Under the pieces are notes generated by a model, which saw only the letters and a list, made by a program, of their open reading frames with translations, searched no databases and was not told the DNA's origin. 64,000 nt of DNA from Actinomycetes bacterium (GTDB taxonomy: Bacteria > Actinomycetota > Acidimicrobiia > Acidimicrobiales > RAAP-2): NCBI GenBank assembly GCA_021827705.1, contig JAKAUQ010000028.1, positions 37,877-101,876 on the forward strand, in the 5' to 3' direction. Shown here in pieces: positions 25,008-38,784 of this stretch. The translations under genes were made by a program, and so were the position numbers. Position 1 is the stretch's first letter, and each line of letters starts with the position of its first letter.

Positions 25008-25984
25008 GCACGATCCGCGGGCGTAGCCTGCTGTCCTTGTCGGACCTGACACGTGACGACCTGGTGGAGGTGCTCGACGCAGCCGAGTCCTTCGTCGAGG
25101 TCCACCGTCGGACGGTCAAGAAGGTGCCCGCCCTGCGGGGGCGGGTGGTGGCCTCCCTCTTCTACGAGGAGTCGACGCGGACACGGCTCAGCTTCGAGAC
25201 CGCCGCTAAGCGTCTGAGCGCCGACGTCCTGTCCCTGGCGGTGGCCTCGAGCAGCGTCAAGAAGGGCGAGTCCCTGCGCGACACGATCGCCACGATCGAG
25301 GCCCTGGGGATTGACGCGGTGGTCCTGCGCCATCGCGCGAGTGGTGCAGCCGAGCAGGTCGCCCGCTACGTGCCCGACGTCCGGGTGATCAACGCGGGAG
25401 ACGGGCAGCACCAGCACCCCACCCAGGGCTTGCTCGACGCCTTCACGGTGCGCCAGGTCCTCGCCGAGCGCCAGGGAGCCCGGGGCTCGGAGACCGGTAG
25501 CGCGCTCTTCGCGGGCCTCCACGTGCTGATCGTCGGCGACATCCGCCACAGCCGCGTGGCCCGCAGCGACATCGACGCCTACGCGGCCCTGGGGGCCGAG
25601 ATCCGCGTCGTGGCCCCGCCGACCCTCCTGCCGCCGGGCATCGAGACGTGGCCCGTCCAGATCGTCGACCGGCTCGACGACACCTTGGAGTGGGCCGACA
25701 TCGTGTCGCTGCTGCGCCTGCAGCACGAGCGCGGGACGGGGCGCTTCGTGCCGAGCCTGGCCGAGTTCACCACGACCTTCGGGCTCACCGTCGAGCGCCT
25801 GGCTCGGGTGCGGCCCGAGGCGCTGATCATGCACCCCGGGCCGATCAACCGCGGAGTCGAGCTCGATGCGGCGGTGGCCGATGCGCCCGCCGCAGTGATC
25901 ACGCGCCAGGTCGCCAACGGGGTGCCTATCCGCATGGCCGTGCTCTTCTTGACCATCGCCGGAAACCGAGAGGACGAGTCGTGA
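25004..25984 (+). CDS. pyrB: Aspartate carbamoyltransferase catalytic subunit
   Basis: 326 residues. The carbamoyl-phosphate motif STRTR is at residues 57-61; [11 protein letters not shown] and [11 protein letters not shown] are also present. It makes N-carbamoylaspartate. No pyrI-like regulatory chain is encoded nearby, as usual when PyrR controls the operon. Overlaps pyrR and pyrC by GTGA. Confidence 0.96.
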   Translation: MSTIRGRSLLSLSDLTRDDLVEVLDAAESFVEVHRRTVKKVPALRGRVVASLFYEESTRTRLSFETAAKRLSADVLSLAVASSSVKKGESLRDTIATIEALGIDAVVLRHRASGAAEQVARYVPDVRVINAGDGQHQHPTQGLLDAFTVRQVLAERQGARGSETGSALFAGLHVLIVGDIRHSRVARSDIDAYAALGAEIRVVAPPTLLPPGIETWPVQIVDRLDDTLEWADIVSLLRLQHERGTGRFVPSLAEFTTTFGLTVERLARVRPEALIMHPGPINRGVELDAAVADAPAAVITRQVANGVPIRMAVLFLTIAGNREDES

Positions 25985-27285
25985 GAGTGCTGATCCGCGG
26001 CGGGCTGGTTGTGGGACGACAGGCGGCCATTGCCGACGTCCTGATCGCCGACGGCCGGGTGCACGAGGTGGGGGCAACCCTGAGCGCCCGTGGCGCAGCC
26101 GTGATCGACGCCGAGGGCTGCTGGGTCGGACCCGCCTTCGTCGACATGCACGCGCACCTGCGCGAGCCCGGCAACGAGGACGCCGAAACCATCGAGAGTG
26201 GCGCCCGCGCCGGGGCCGTCGGCGGGTACGGGGCGCTCGTGGCCATGCCCAACACCGATCCGGCCCTCGACTCGGTGGCGGCGGTGCGCTTCGTCCTGGA
26301 GGTCGGCCGCCGAGCCCCGATCGACGTGGCCGCCGCCGCCAGCATCACGGTAGGCCGCCGCGGCCAAGACCTGACTGCCATGGCCGAGCTGGCCGAGATC
26401 GGCGTGCGCATCTTCACCGACGACGGCACGGCGGTGCGGGACCCGGCGGTGCTGCGCCGCGCGCTGACCTACGCGCGACCCTTGGGGGTGCGCATCGCCG
26501 AGCACGCGGAGGATCCCGATCTGGTGGGCGACGGCGTGATGAACGAGGGCATCTGGAGCGGCCGGCTCGGGCTGACGGGTCGACCGGCCGTCGCCGAGCT
26601 GGTGACGGTCTTGCGCGACATCGAGCTGGCGCGCGAGACCGGAGGATCGCTGCACATCCTTCACGTGTCGAGCGCGGGGGCGCTGGCGGCAATCGTGCGG
26701 GCTCGCCGCGAGGGCGTCGACGTGACGACCGAGGTAACCCCCCACCACCTGACCCTGGACGAGTCGGCGTGCGCGTCCTATGACGCCAACGTGAAGGTGA
26801 ATCCGCCACTGCGCACGGCGGCCGATGTGTCGGCGCTCCGGCGGGCGCTGCGCGACGGGGAGATTGACGCCGTGGCCACAGATCACGCGCCCCACGCGCC
26901 CGAGACGAAGGATCAGGCCTTCGACGAGGCACCGGCCGGTGTCTTGGGGCTGGAGCACGCCGCGGCCCTGACGCTCGAGGCCCTGGGAGGTCCCAGCAGC
27001 GATCCGCAGCGCTTCTTCGACCTGTTGAGTCGCCATCCCGCCGCGCTGGCGGGTCTGCGCGGGCCGCGCTGCCCCCAAGGACTGGGCCAGCACGGGGGCT
27101 GGGTCGAGCCGGGCGACGAGGCGCACCTGGTCGTGTTCGATCCGCGCCGCCAGTGGGTCGTGGATCGGGCGACCCTGCAGAGTCGCGCGCGCAACACGCC
27201 CTACCACGGACGCCAGATGACCGGTCGCGCCGTGGCGACGATCGTCGGGGGCCGAGTCGTCGCCCGGGACGGAGCCATGGCGTGA
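25981..27285 (+). CDS. pyrC: Dihydroorotase
   Basis: 434 residues, class I amidohydrolase. Zinc motif DMHAHLREPG with His57 and His59, and the catalytic Asp301 in TDHAPHA. The frame stays open far upstream within pyrB, but the GTG overlapping the pyrB stop matches the family N-terminus (LIRGGLVV). It closes carbamoylaspartate to dihydroorotate. Confidence 0.95.
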   Translation: MRVLIRGGLVVGRQAAIADVLIADGRVHEVGATLSARGAAVIDAEGCWVGPAFVDMHAHLREPGNEDAETIESGARAGAVGGYGALVAMPNTDPALDSVAAVRFVLEVGRRAPIDVAAAASITVGRRGQDLTAMAELAEIGVRIFTDDGTAVRDPAVLRRALTYARPLGVRIAEHAEDPDLVGDGVMNEGIWSGRLGLTGRPAVAELVTVLRDIELARETGGSLHILHVSSAGALAAIVRARREGVDVTTEVTPHHLTLDESACASYDANVKVNPPLRTAADVSALRRALRDGEIDAVATDHAPHAPETKDQAFDEAPAGVLGLEHAAALTLEALGGPSSDPQRFFDLLSRHPAALAGLRGPRCPQGLGQHGGWVEPGDEAHLVVFDPRRQWVVDRATLQSRARNTPYHGRQMTGRAVATIVGGRVVARDGAMA

Positions 27286-28369
27286 CGCGGCACCCCGCCA
27301 CCCTGGTGCTGGCTGACGGGCTCGAGCTGGAGGGCTGGGCTGCCGGGTACCTGCCACCGTCTGGTGTCACGACGGGCGAGTTCGTCTTCAACACGGCCCT
27401 CAGCGGCTACCAGGAGATCATCACCGATCCGAGCTACTTCGGCCAAATCATCACCTTCACCTACCCGCACCTGGGCAACTACGGGGTCACCCCCGCCGAC
27501 GACGAGTCCCGGCAGTCGTGGTGCTCCGGGGTGGTCGCGCGCGCCCTCACCGACACGCCGTCGGGATGGCGGGCCGAGCGCTCGCTGGAGGACTACCTAA
27601 TCCAGCGCCGCATCGCGGCGATCGTGGGTGTGGACACGCGGCGGCTCACCCGCCACCTGCGCGAGCACGGAGCGCTGGCGGGCGCCTTCGGACACACCGA
27701 GCGGGGCACCGTGGCCGCGGCGGCCCGTGCGGCACGGGGAACCGATGGACGGGACTTCGTGGGCGAGGTCTCGACGCCCGAGCCCTACGGCGAGGGCCAG
27801 GAGGGGCCGCACGTGGTGGCCCTCGACTACGGCATCAAGCGCTCGATGGTCCGCCAGCTCGCGCAGCGCTTCCGGGTCACCGTGGTGCCCGCCGACACGT
27901 CGGCCGCCGACGTGCTGGCACGTCAACCCGACGCCATCTTCTTGTCCAACGGTCCCGGGGACCCCGCAGCCCTGGACTTCCAGGTCGCCCAGATTCAGGC
28001 CTGGCTCGGCCGGGTACCCCTGATGGGGATCTGCCTGGGCCACCAGCTCCTGGCTCGGGCCCTCGGGGCGAGCACGTTCAAGCTGCCCTTCGGTCACCAC
28101 GGGAGCAATCACCCCGTGCGGGACCTGACGACCGGGCGCATCGAGATCACCGCGCAGAACCACAACTACGCGGTCGACGAGAGCTCGCTGCGCGCTGCGG
28201 TGGTGACGCACCGCAACGCCAACGATGGTGTCGTTGAGGGGCTGGCCGACCCGTCGCAGCGCTGCTTCTCGGTCCAGTACCACCCGGAGGCCGCGCCGGG
28301 TCCCCACGACGCCCGGTACCTCTTCGAGCGCTTCGCGGGCCTGGTGGCCTCGGGACGGATGGAGCGCTA

Positions 28370-28370
<1 letters not shown>
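27282..28370 (+). CDS. carA: Carbamoyl-phosphate synthase small subunit
   Basis: 362 residues. N-terminal CPSase domain ([21 protein letters not shown]) followed by a class I glutamine amidotransferase with Cys251 in GICLGHQ and the His334/Glu336 pair in YHPEA. It supplies ammonia to CarB. GTG start overlapping the pyrC stop. Carbamoyl phosphate made here also serves ArgF, whose gene is about 25 kb away. Confidence 0.96.
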
Positions 28371-31653
<3,283 letters not shown>

Positions 31654-31657
<4 letters not shown>

Positions 31658-32565
31658 CCCCGGCGCTCGGCACGCACGTGGGATCCGTCGCGTTGAAGAG
31701 CCCTGTGATGACGGCCGCCGGGACCGCCGGGTTCGGCCTGGAGCTCGCGGGGTACGGTGACGTGGCGGCGCTGGGGGCCGTGGTGACCAAGTCCCTGGCC
31801 CCCTTCGCCTGGGACGGGAACCCGGCGCCCCGCCTGGCGACGATGGACGAGCACCTGGTGAACTCGGTGGGCCTGGCCGGCCCCGGGGTCGAGGCGTGGC
31901 GGCGCGATGACGCGCCACGCCTGCGGGCGGCGGGCGCGACGGTCGTGGTCTCCATCTGGGGTCGGCGCAGCGAGGACTACGCCGCCGCCGCGGCCGCCCT
32001 GGCCGACGAGCCGATCGTCGCCATCGAGGTGAACGCCAGCTGCCCCAACCTGGAGGATCGCGCGCAGATGTTTGCGCACTCGGCGCGCGCAACCGCCGAG
32101 CTGGTCACAGCGGCCCGCGCGGGGCGCCACCCCGTGTGGGTCAAGCTCAGCCCTAATACCCCGGACCTGCTCGACATCGCGGCCAGCGCCGTCGCAGCGG
32201 GTGCCGAGGCACTGGTCCTGGTGAACACCCTGCTGGCCCTGGTCATGGACGTCGAGCACCGGCGACCGGTGCTGGGGGCCGGCGGGGGAGGCCTGAGCGG
32301 CGCGGGCCTGGGGCCCGTGGCGCTGCGGGCGGTCTACGACTGCCGCAGCGCGCTGCCGACGACGCCGATCGTCGGCGTGGGGGGCATCGCCCGGGGTCGC
32401 GACGCCGTCGCCATGCTGATGGCGGGCGCCAATGCCGTCCAGGTGGGCACGGCCTCGCTGGCCGACCCGCGCGCTCCTTGGCGCGTCCAACGAGGGCTGG
32501 CGCGATGGATGCGCCGCCACGGCGTGGCCGCGGTGACCGACCTCGTCGGGGCGGGCCATGCCTGA
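31654..32565 (+). CDS. pyrD: Dihydroorotate dehydrogenase, class 1
   Basis: 303 residues, FMN-binding TIM barrel. The catalytic base is Cys130 in [11 protein letters not shown], the class 1 hallmark (class 2 uses Ser), and size and sequence are those of the NAD-dependent 1B form. Class 1B normally needs the Fe-S/FAD subunit PyrK, usually encoded just upstream; here carB is directly upstream. Electron acceptor therefore uncertain. GTG start overlapping carB; 8-nt overlap with pyrF. Confidence 0.92.
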
Positions 32566-33388
32566 GAGTTTCTACGAGCGGCTGCGCCGGTCGGTGGTGA
32601 CCTCGGGCCCCCTGGTCGTGGGTATTGATCCGTCGCCGGCCGTGGCGCGCGCGTGGGGCGTGGCGAGCGACGCCTCGGGCCTGCGCACGATTGCGCGGAC
32701 CCTGCTGAGCGCGTGCGGACCCTTCGCCGTGGCCATCAAGCTCCAGGTGGCCTTCTTCGAGCGCCTCGGGGCGCGCGGCTACGCCGCTTTGGAGTCGGTG
32801 CTCGAGGATGCCCGCGAGACGGAGTTGCTGGTGATCGCGGACGCCAAGCGCGGGGACATCGGCACCTCCAATCAGGGGTACGCCGAGGCGTGGCTCGCCG
32901 ACGACTCGCCCCTGGCCGTCGACGCGCTTACCGCCAGCCCCTACCTGGGGGTCGGAGCTCTGACCCCCCTGGTGGAGCAGGCGGCGCGCGCGGGACGGGG
33001 CGTCTTCGTGCTGGCGCGGACCTCGAACCCCGAGGGGGACCGCCTCCAGGGGGCGCGGATGCCCCCGGGTGGCACGGTGGCCGAGGACGTCGTATCCCAG
33101 GTGCGAGCCTGGAACAGGGGTTCGGCGGCCGGTGCGGTCGGCGTCGTGGTGGGGGCCACGGTGCCCGACACGGTGGCACTGGCCGACCTGGGGGGAGCGG
33201 TCCTGGTCCCCGGTGTGGGTGCACAGGGCGGAACGGCCAGCGATGCGCACCAGGTGACCGCATCGGCCGCGTCCCATTCGGTCGTGGTCTCGGTGTCACG
33301 CGCGCTGAGCGATCTCGGCCCGGATCCGCGACGGCTGGCGGCTGCCGCCCAGCGGTGGCGTGATGACCTCGCGCGAACTCTCTCCTGA
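32558..33388 (+). CDS. pyrF: Orotidine 5'-phosphate decarboxylase (long form)
   Basis: 276 residues, the longer subfamily common in actinobacteria. Active-site block VIADAKRGDIGTSNQGYAEAWL with the Lys-Asp network, then GVFVLARTSNPEG and the phosphate-binding VPGVGAQGG. It makes UMP, the ligand of PyrR. Last pyrimidine gene of the operon; pyrE is not in the window. Confidence 0.94.
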   Translation: MPESFYERLRRSVVTSGPLVVGIDPSPAVARAWGVASDASGLRTIARTLLSACGPFAVAIKLQVAFFERLGARGYAALESVLEDARETELLVIADAKRGDIGTSNQGYAEAWLADDSPLAVDALTASPYLGVGALTPLVEQAARAGRGVFVLARTSNPEGDRLQGARMPPGGTVAEDVVSQVRAWNRGSAAGAVGVVVGATVPDTVALADLGGAVLVPGVGAQGGTASDAHQVTASAASHSVVVSVSRALSDLGPDPRRLAAAAQRWRDDLARTLS

Positions 33389-33427
33389 CCAGGAGCAGGG
33401 GTCCGGCTACCCGGCGTGGCAACGCGG

Positions 33428-33433
33428 TAGTCT
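33428..33433 (+). promoter_or_regulatory. -10 element of leaderless mihF promoter
   Basis: TAGTCT, 6 nt before GTG at 33440; a new transcription unit after the pyr operon. Confidence 0.6.
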
Positions 33434-33439
33434 GGGGCC

Positions 33440-33760
33440 GTGACACCAATCCCGCCTCAACTGACCCAGGATCAGAGGGTTGAAGCGTCACGCCTAGCGG
33501 TGGCCAATCGTCGCCGCCGCGCCGAGGTCAAGCGCCAGGTCAAGGCGGGTGAGCTCACGCTCTCCCAGATCTTCGAGCTGGCCGACCGTGAGGAGCCCGT
33601 GGCCCAGATGCGTGCCTTTGACCTGATCAGCGCGCTGCCGGCTATCGGGGAGATCAAAGCGGAGCGCATCATGGCCAAAGCGCGCATCGCCCGGTCGCGG
33701 CGGATTCGCGGTCTGGGGCCCAAGCAGCGCGCTGAGCTCTTCCGTGTGTTGACCCGCTGA
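33440..33760 (+). CDS. mihF: Actinobacterial integration host factor (mIHF)
   Basis: 106 residues, basic. The N-terminal RLAVANRRRRAEVKRQVKAGELTL helix and a helix-two-turn-helix-like region (ALPAIGEIKAERIMAKARIARSRRIRGLG) match mIHF, a nucleoid protein specific to actinobacteria and unrelated to proteobacterial IHF. The order mihF-gmk-rpoZ is also an actinobacterial trait. Confidence 0.93.
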   Translation: MTPIPPQLTQDQRVEASRLAVANRRRRAEVKRQVKAGELTLSQIFELADREEPVAQMRAFDLISALPAIGEIKAERIMAKARIARSRRIRGLGPKQRAELFRVLTR

Positions 33761-33764
33761 CGCG

Positions 33765-34328
33765 GTGATCGTCGTCCTCATTGGGCCCGGAGGCGTGGGC
33801 AAAGGCACCATCGCGCGGCGACTGGTGGAGCGCGACGGGCGCCTGTTCCTGAGCCGCAGCTGGACCACGCGCCCCGTGCGCCCCTCCGAGCGGGGTGACG
33901 AGTACGTCTTCGTGGACCGCGGGCGCTTCGCCCGGGCCATCGCCGCCGACGAGTTCCTTGAGTGGGCCCAGTTCCATGGCAATCTGTACGGCACACCGGT
34001 GCCGCCGGACCTCTCAGGACGGGACCTCCTGCTCGAGATCGACGTGCAGGGAGCGATCCAGGTGCGCCGTCGCGACCCCCAGGCGGTGGTCATCTTGGTC
34101 GTGGCCCCCTCGACTTCGGAGCTGGAGAGTCGGCTACGTGGACGGGGTGATGACGAAGAGCACGTGGCGAGCCGCCTGGCCAGCACGCCGGGCGAGCTGG
34201 CGGCGGGGCGCGCGATCGCCGATGCCGTGGTCGTCAACGATGACGTGGAGCGGGTGGCCGGCGAGATCATCTCTATACTGGACGGCATTCGCCGGGAGCC
34301 TCGTCCCCCAGCGGCGCAAAGGACCTGA
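33765..34328 (+). CDS. gmk: Guanylate kinase
   Basis: 187 residues. P-loop GPGGVGKGT close to the N-terminus, GMP-binding SWTTRPVRPSERGDEYVFV and FLEWAQFHGNLYGTP. It phosphorylates GMP to GDP. GTG start 4 nt after the mihF stop. Confidence 0.95.
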   Translation: MIVVLIGPGGVGKGTIARRLVERDGRLFLSRSWTTRPVRPSERGDEYVFVDRGRFARAIAADEFLEWAQFHGNLYGTPVPPDLSGRDLLLEIDVQGAIQVRRRDPQAVVILVVAPSTSELESRLRGRGDDEEHVASRLASTPGELAAGRAIADAVVVNDDVERVAGEIISILDGIRREPRPPAAQRT

Positions 34329-34331
34329 ACT

Positions 34332-34676
34332 ATGGCTGAACGCCCGACGCTAGTGGACCCGCCCATCGAGGACCTCCTGGGCAAGGTCGAAAACTCGCGA
34401 TTCACGCTGGTCGCGGTAGCGGCCACGCGTGCGCGGGAGATCAACGACTACTACAACGGCCTGGGCTCCGGCCACGGTGCGGTGATCCCCCCGCAGGTGG
34501 CCCTGGTGTCCAACAAGGCCCTGTCATTGGCGCTCGAAGAGCTCTACGAGGGCAAGCTGGTCTTCCATCGTCCCACGGCCGAGGAGCTCGAGGACGAGAA
34601 ACGAGCGCGGGAGGCGGCGACCCAGGAGTCATCCACCGACTTGGACGCCTTCACCGATGCCCTCCGGGACGCCTGA
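34332..34676 (+). CDS. rpoZ: RNA polymerase omega subunit
   Basis: 114 residues. The conserved region is ENSRFTLVAVAATRAREINDYYN and the later NKALSLALEELYEGKL. Omega binds the beta' subunit and helps assembly; in actinobacteria the tail after the core is variable, as here. AAAGGA precedes the ATG. The last 20 nt overlap coaBC. Confidence 0.92.
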   Translation: MAERPTLVDPPIEDLLGKVENSRFTLVAVAATRAREINDYYNGLGSGHGAVIPPQVALVSNKALSLALEELYEGKLVFHRPTAEELEDEKRAREAATQESSTDLDAFTDALRDA

Positions 34677-35883
34677 GCCGGAGCGCCCCTTCGTCGTTCT
34701 GGGGGTGAGCGGCGGCATCGCCGCCTACAAGACCGTCGAATTGGTGCGCCGCCTGCGTGACCAGGACTACGACGTAGCCGTCGTCGTCACCGCGGCGGGC
34801 GAGCAGTTCGTCTCGCCGCTGGCGCTCGGGACGCTGGCGAGCGAGCCGGTGGTGCGCGAGCTGTTCACGCCGGAGGGCGGGCCGATCCCGCACACCCGAC
34901 TGGGCCGTCGCGCGGACATCGTGGTTGTGGCTCCCGCTACCGCCGACGTGCTCGGCCGCTACGCGGCGGGCCTGGCCAATGACGTTCTGACCGCCACCCT
35001 GCTGGCCACTTCCGCACCCGTGCTGGTGTGTCCGGCGATGCACCACGAGATGTGGGAGCACCCGGCAGTTCAGGAGAACGTCGCCACGCTGCGGCGCCGG
35101 GGGGTCCACGTGCTCGAGCCAGACCAGGGCGCACTGGCCGGGGGAGACGAGGGCGCCGGACGGCTGCCCGAGGTCGCCGTGATCGTCGACGAGGTCGCCA
35201 CCATCCTCGAGGGCCACGCACAGACGTTGGTCGGGCGGCGGATCCTGGTCACCGCAGGCGGGACGCGCGAGGCGATCGACCCGGTTCGGGTGCTCACGAA
35301 TCGCTCGTCGGGGCGCCAGGGGCACGCGCTGGCCGAGGTCGCTGCGCGCTGGGGAGCCCAGGTGACCCTGGTCACCGCCAGCGAGTTGCCGGTGCGCAAC
35401 CATGCGGGCCGGATCACGGTGGTGCGGGTCGCCAGTGCGGCTGCCATGCGTGAGGCGGTGCTCGAGCACCTCGACCAGTGTGAGGCGCTGGTGATGGCGG
35501 CGGCGGTGGCGGACTTCACCGTTTCGGCCGCGCCAACCAAGCTCAAGCGGCGTGACGGGGTGCCCGAACTGCACCTCGAGCCCACCGCGGACATCCTGGC
35601 CGAGGCGGTGGCCCGCCGGCACGCCGGACAGGTCATCGTGGGCTTTGCGGCCGAGTCCAGCAACGCGCTAGCCAACGCGCGCGAGAAGTTGCGCGACAAG
35701 CACGTGGACCTGCTGGTCCTCAACGACGTCTCGCTACCCGGAGCGGGCTTCGACGTCACCACCAACGAGGTCGTGCTGCTGGACGCGGCGGGCGAGCAGA
35801 CGCTCTCGCAGCGCTCCAAGGACGAGGTGGCGCGAGCCGTCTTGGCTAGGGTGGCCTCACTGCTTGCACGAGGAGACGCATGA
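34657..35883 (+). CDS. coaBC: Bifunctional phosphopantothenoylcysteine decarboxylase/synthase
   Basis: 408 residues, two steps of coenzyme A synthesis. The CoaC half is a flavoprotein with [11 protein letters not shown], the His of [10 protein letters not shown] and the PAMHHEMW loop (actinobacterial form of PxMNxxMW). The CoaB half (from about residue 190) has [24 protein letters not shown] and AAVADFT. The start overlaps rpoZ by 20 nt; no other start fits the N-terminal strand. Confidence 0.95.
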   Translation: MPSGTPEPERPFVVLGVSGGIAAYKTVELVRRLRDQDYDVAVVVTAAGEQFVSPLALGTLASEPVVRELFTPEGGPIPHTRLGRRADIVVVAPATADVLGRYAAGLANDVLTATLLATSAPVLVCPAMHHEMWEHPAVQENVATLRRRGVHVLEPDQGALAGGDEGAGRLPEVAVIVDEVATILEGHAQTLVGRRILVTAGGTREAIDPVRVLTNRSSGRQGHALAEVAARWGAQVTLVTASELPVRNHAGRITVVRVASAAAMREAVLEHLDQCEALVMAAAVADFTVSAAPTKLKRRDGVPELHLEPTADILAEAVARRHAGQVIVGFAAESSNALANAREKLRDKHVDLLVLNDVSLPGAGFDVTTNEVVLLDAAGEQTLSQRSKDEVARAVLARVASLLARGDA

Positions 35884-37076
35884 CGGATCGCACCTTGTTC
35901 ACCTCGGAGTCGGTCACCGAGGGGCACCCCGACAAGATCGCCGATCAGATCTCCGATGGCGTCCTGGACGCGATCTTGACCCAGGATCCAGACGCGCGCG
36001 TGGCCTGCGAGACGCTGCTGACGACGGGACTGTGCGTGGTGGCCGGCGAGATCAGCACCTCGGCGATCGTCGACATCAGCGCCGTGGCGCGCGAGACCAT
36101 CGTGTCGATTGGATACGACTCGAGCGCCAAGGGATTCGACGGGCGCTCGTGCGCCGTGCTGGTGTCCCTGGACAAGCAGAGCCCCGACATCGCCGGTGGC
36201 GTGGACGCGGCGCTGGAGTCGCGCGGCGGCGCTGGCGGCGAGGATCAGCTGAACGCTCTGGGAGCGGGTGATCAGGGCATGATGTTCGGCTACGCGTGCG
36301 ACGACACCGAGGACTTGATGCCTCTGCCGATCTGGCTCGCCCATCGGCTCTCGATGCGTTTGAGCCAGACACGCCGCTCGGGCTTGATCCCCTATCTGGG
36401 ACCCGACGGCAAGACGCAGGTCACCGTGGCCTACGAGATGGGCGAGCCGGTGGCGGTGGACACGGTGCTGGTTTCGACCCAGCACGAGGACGGGATCGAG
36501 TGGCGCTCGATCCACGATGACGTCCTGGAACACGTGATCCGTCCGGTCCTGCCTCCCCAGTTGGACACCAGTGCGATGCGCGTGATCGTCAACCCCTCGG
36601 GGAAGTTCGTGCTCGGCGGGCCACACGCCGACGCAGGCTTGACGGGTCGCAAGATCATTGTGGACACCTACGGCGGCATGGCGCGTCACGGTGGCGGCGC
36701 GTTCTCGGGCAAGGACCCCTCCAAGGTCGATCGCTCGGCGGCGTACGCGGCCCGCTGGGTGGCCAAGCACGTCGTCGCGTCGGGCGCGGCGCGTCGCTGC
36801 GAGGTGCAGGTGGCCTACGCCATCGGGGTCGCACGGCCGGTATCGGTGCTCGTAGAGACCTTTGGGACCGAGACCGTCGACCGGGCGCGCATCGCCAAGG
36901 CCGTTGAAGCCCTGTTCGACCTGCGCCCCGCGGCCATCATCCGGGACCTCGACCTGCAGCGCCCCATCTACCAGCGCACGGCGGCCTACGGTCACTTCGG
37001 GCGGTCGGACTCGGCCTTCACGTGGGAGCAGACGCCACGTCTCGACGACTTCCGCCGGGAGCTCGCGCTGGACTAG
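35880..37076 (+). CDS. metK: S-adenosylmethionine synthetase
   Basis: 398 residues. Signatures: [16 protein letters not shown] at the N-terminus, [12 protein letters not shown] for substrate binding, and the P-loop-like [22 protein letters not shown] 5-10 nt before the ATG; ATGA overlap with coaBC. Confidence 0.97.
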   Translation: MTDRTLFTSESVTEGHPDKIADQISDGVLDAILTQDPDARVACETLLTTGLCVVAGEISTSAIVDISAVARETIVSIGYDSSAKGFDGRSCAVLVSLDKQSPDIAGGVDAALESRGGAGGEDQLNALGAGDQGMMFGYACDDTEDLMPLPIWLAHRLSMRLSQTRRSGLIPYLGPDGKTQVTVAYEMGEPVAVDTVLVSTQHEDGIEWRSIHDDVLEHVIRPVLPPQLDTSAMRVIVNPSGKFVLGGPHADAGLTGRKIIVDTYGGMARHGGGAFSGKDPSKVDRSAAYAARWVAKHVVASGAARRCEVQVAYAIGVARPVSVLVETFGTETVDRARIAKAVEALFDLRPAAIIRDLDLQRPIYQRTAAYGHFGRSDSAFTWEQTPRLDDFRRELALD

Positions 37077-37078
37077 CG

Positions 37079-38767
37079 GTGACCACGCACGCGGTGCAGG
37101 TGATCACCGAGGTCGGGGCCATCGACCGCCCCCTGGACTACCTCGTCCCCGAGGGTTGGGGGACCCTAGAGGTGGGCGATCGCGTCCGCGTGCCCCTGCA
37201 GAGCCGTTCAGTACGCGGATGGGTGATCGGGTGGACGACCCCGGACGACACTCTCAAGGCGGTGCGGACGCGTCTGGACGGTGGGGTGACCCCAGAGATC
37301 GTCGACCTGGCCCGGTGGGCCGCGGACCGCTGGATGGCCCCGACCGCGCGATTCCTCCGCACGGCCAGCCCACATCGTCTGGTGCGCGAGACCCCGCCAG
37401 CACCGGTGGCGCCGCCGGCACCCGCGCTGACCGACGGCGCCTGGGACCTCGCGCCCGGTGTCGTCCAGGTGGGACCAACTGCCGACGTGCTCGGAGTGGT
37501 CGCCACGGCGTACCAAGCGAGCATGGCGCGCCCGGGCTCCCTCGTCGTCGTGGTCCCCACCGAGGGATGGGCCCAGCGCCTGCGCCGTCGACTGGAGCAG
37601 CGCGGGGTTCCCGTGACCGGATCCGAGGACGCGCAGCGGGTTGTCGCCGGCTGGCCGGTCGTGGTCGGCACGCGCTCAGCGGTGTGGGCCCCGGTGCCCG
37701 TCCTGGCCGCCCTGGTGGTGCTGGATGCCGACGATCCCTCGCTTGTCTCGGGGGCCTGGCCCCGCTGGGGCGCCACCGAGGTGGCGCACCGGCGGGCCGA
37801 GCTCGCCGGTGCTCCGTGGTGGGCCACCACCGTCGTGCCGCCGCCAGCTCTCGCCGTCCAGGTCACGCGTCACGAGACGCGTCCGGCACTGTGGCCCGCC
37901 CTGCGGGTCATCGACCGGCGGCGCAGTGATCCCCACGACGGCTGGCTGGCCGCCGAGGCGGTGTGGGCGGCGCACCAGGCACTGGCGACGCGAGAGGACG
38001 TGGCCGTGGCGGTCCTCCTGCAGCGTCTGGGGAGCGGTCGCCTGCTGGCGTGCGGGCGCTGCGGCGAGCTGTACCGCTGCGACATCTGTGGCGGAGCCGA
38101 GATCGAGCATGCCGAGATGGTGGCGTGCCGGGAGCAGCACGCGCCTCGACCGGCATTCTGCCGGCACTGCGGCTCGACGCAAGTCCGGCGCCGGCGGGTG
38201 GGTGTCCAGGGCCTGGCCACGGCGGTGGCGGCGCAGCTGGCGCAGCCCGTCAGCGTCGTCACGTCGGCGGCACGAGGCGAGGGCCTCGAGCGGGTCGTGG
38301 TGGGCACCGAGGCGCTCTGGAGCCGAGTGCGCCGTGCGGGTCTGGTGATCGTGGCCGACTTCGACCAGTATCTGCTGGCCCCGCGGGCTGACGCGCGCCG
38401 GGAGGCGTTGCTGGCGGTCGCGCGGGCCGGACGGGTGGTCGGCGGGCGCGGCGAGGGACGCGGCGCGGTCATCCTCCAGACGCGACGCAGCGAGGATCCG
38501 GTGGTGCGGGCCCTGGAGAGCGGCGACATCAACGGCGTCCTCGCCGAGGAGGTCGCCACGGCCCGGCAGCTGGGGCTGGCACCCTTTGGGGCGACGGCCA
38601 CGCTGCGCGGGCCCGGCGCGGCCGCAGCGGCCGAGACTCTGGGCCACCGGCTGCGCGTGTGGGCGGGCCAGGACGGCTGGACCGTGTGGGCGCCCGAGGG
38701 CCACGTCCTCCACGACGCGCTGGCCGGGGTCGCGCTTCGAGCTGGGGTGCGGGTCGACGTCGAGTGA
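37079..38767 (+). CDS. priA: PriA-like primosomal protein without helicase P-loop
   Basis: 562 residues. The N-terminal DNA-binding domain (DYLVPEGW, VGDRVRVPL) and the zinc cysteines (CGRCGELYRCDICGG and CRHCGS) are those of PriA. The Walker A GxTGSGKT and the DEEH box are missing; the corresponding region reads VVVVPTEGWA and VVLDADDPS. Actinobacterial PriA proteins are known for this loss, so it probably acts as a structural loader rather than a helicase. GTG start at 37079 chosen because the 3'-end binding domain begins right after it. Confidence 0.85.
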   Translation: MTTHAVQVITEVGAIDRPLDYLVPEGWGTLEVGDRVRVPLQSRSVRGWVIGWTTPDDTLKAVRTRLDGGVTPEIVDLARWAADRWMAPTARFLRTASPHRLVRETPPAPVAPPAPALTDGAWDLAPGVVQVGPTADVLGVVATAYQASMARPGSLVVVVPTEGWAQRLRRRLEQRGVPVTGSEDAQRVVAGWPVVVGTRSAVWAPVPVLAALVVLDADDPSLVSGAWPRWGATEVAHRRAELAGAPWWATTVVPPPALAVQVTRHETRPALWPALRVIDRRRSDPHDGWLAAEAVWAAHQALATREDVAVAVLLQRLGSGRLLACGRCGELYRCDICGGAEIEHAEMVACREQHAPRPAFCRHCGSTQVRRRRVGVQGLATAVAAQLAQPVSVVTSAARGEGLERVVVGTEALWSRVRRAGLVIVADFDQYLLAPRADARREALLAVARAGRVVGGRGEGRGAVILQTRRSEDPVVRALESGDINGVLAEEVATARQLGLAPFGATATLRGPGAAAAAETLGHRLRVWAGQDGWTVWAPEGHVLHDALAGVALRAGVRVDVE

Positions 38768-38772
38768 GCCGG

Positions 38773-38778
38773 TAGCGT
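38773..38778 (+). promoter_or_regulatory. -10 element of leaderless def promoter
   Basis: TAGCGT, 6 nt before GTG at 38785. Confidence 0.6.
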
Positions 38779-38784
38779 GGATCC

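Noticed and set aside
35070..36995. A 641-codon minus-strand frame opposite coaBC and metK
   Set aside because: Antisense shadow of two certain genes; low-complexity translation and no start signal.
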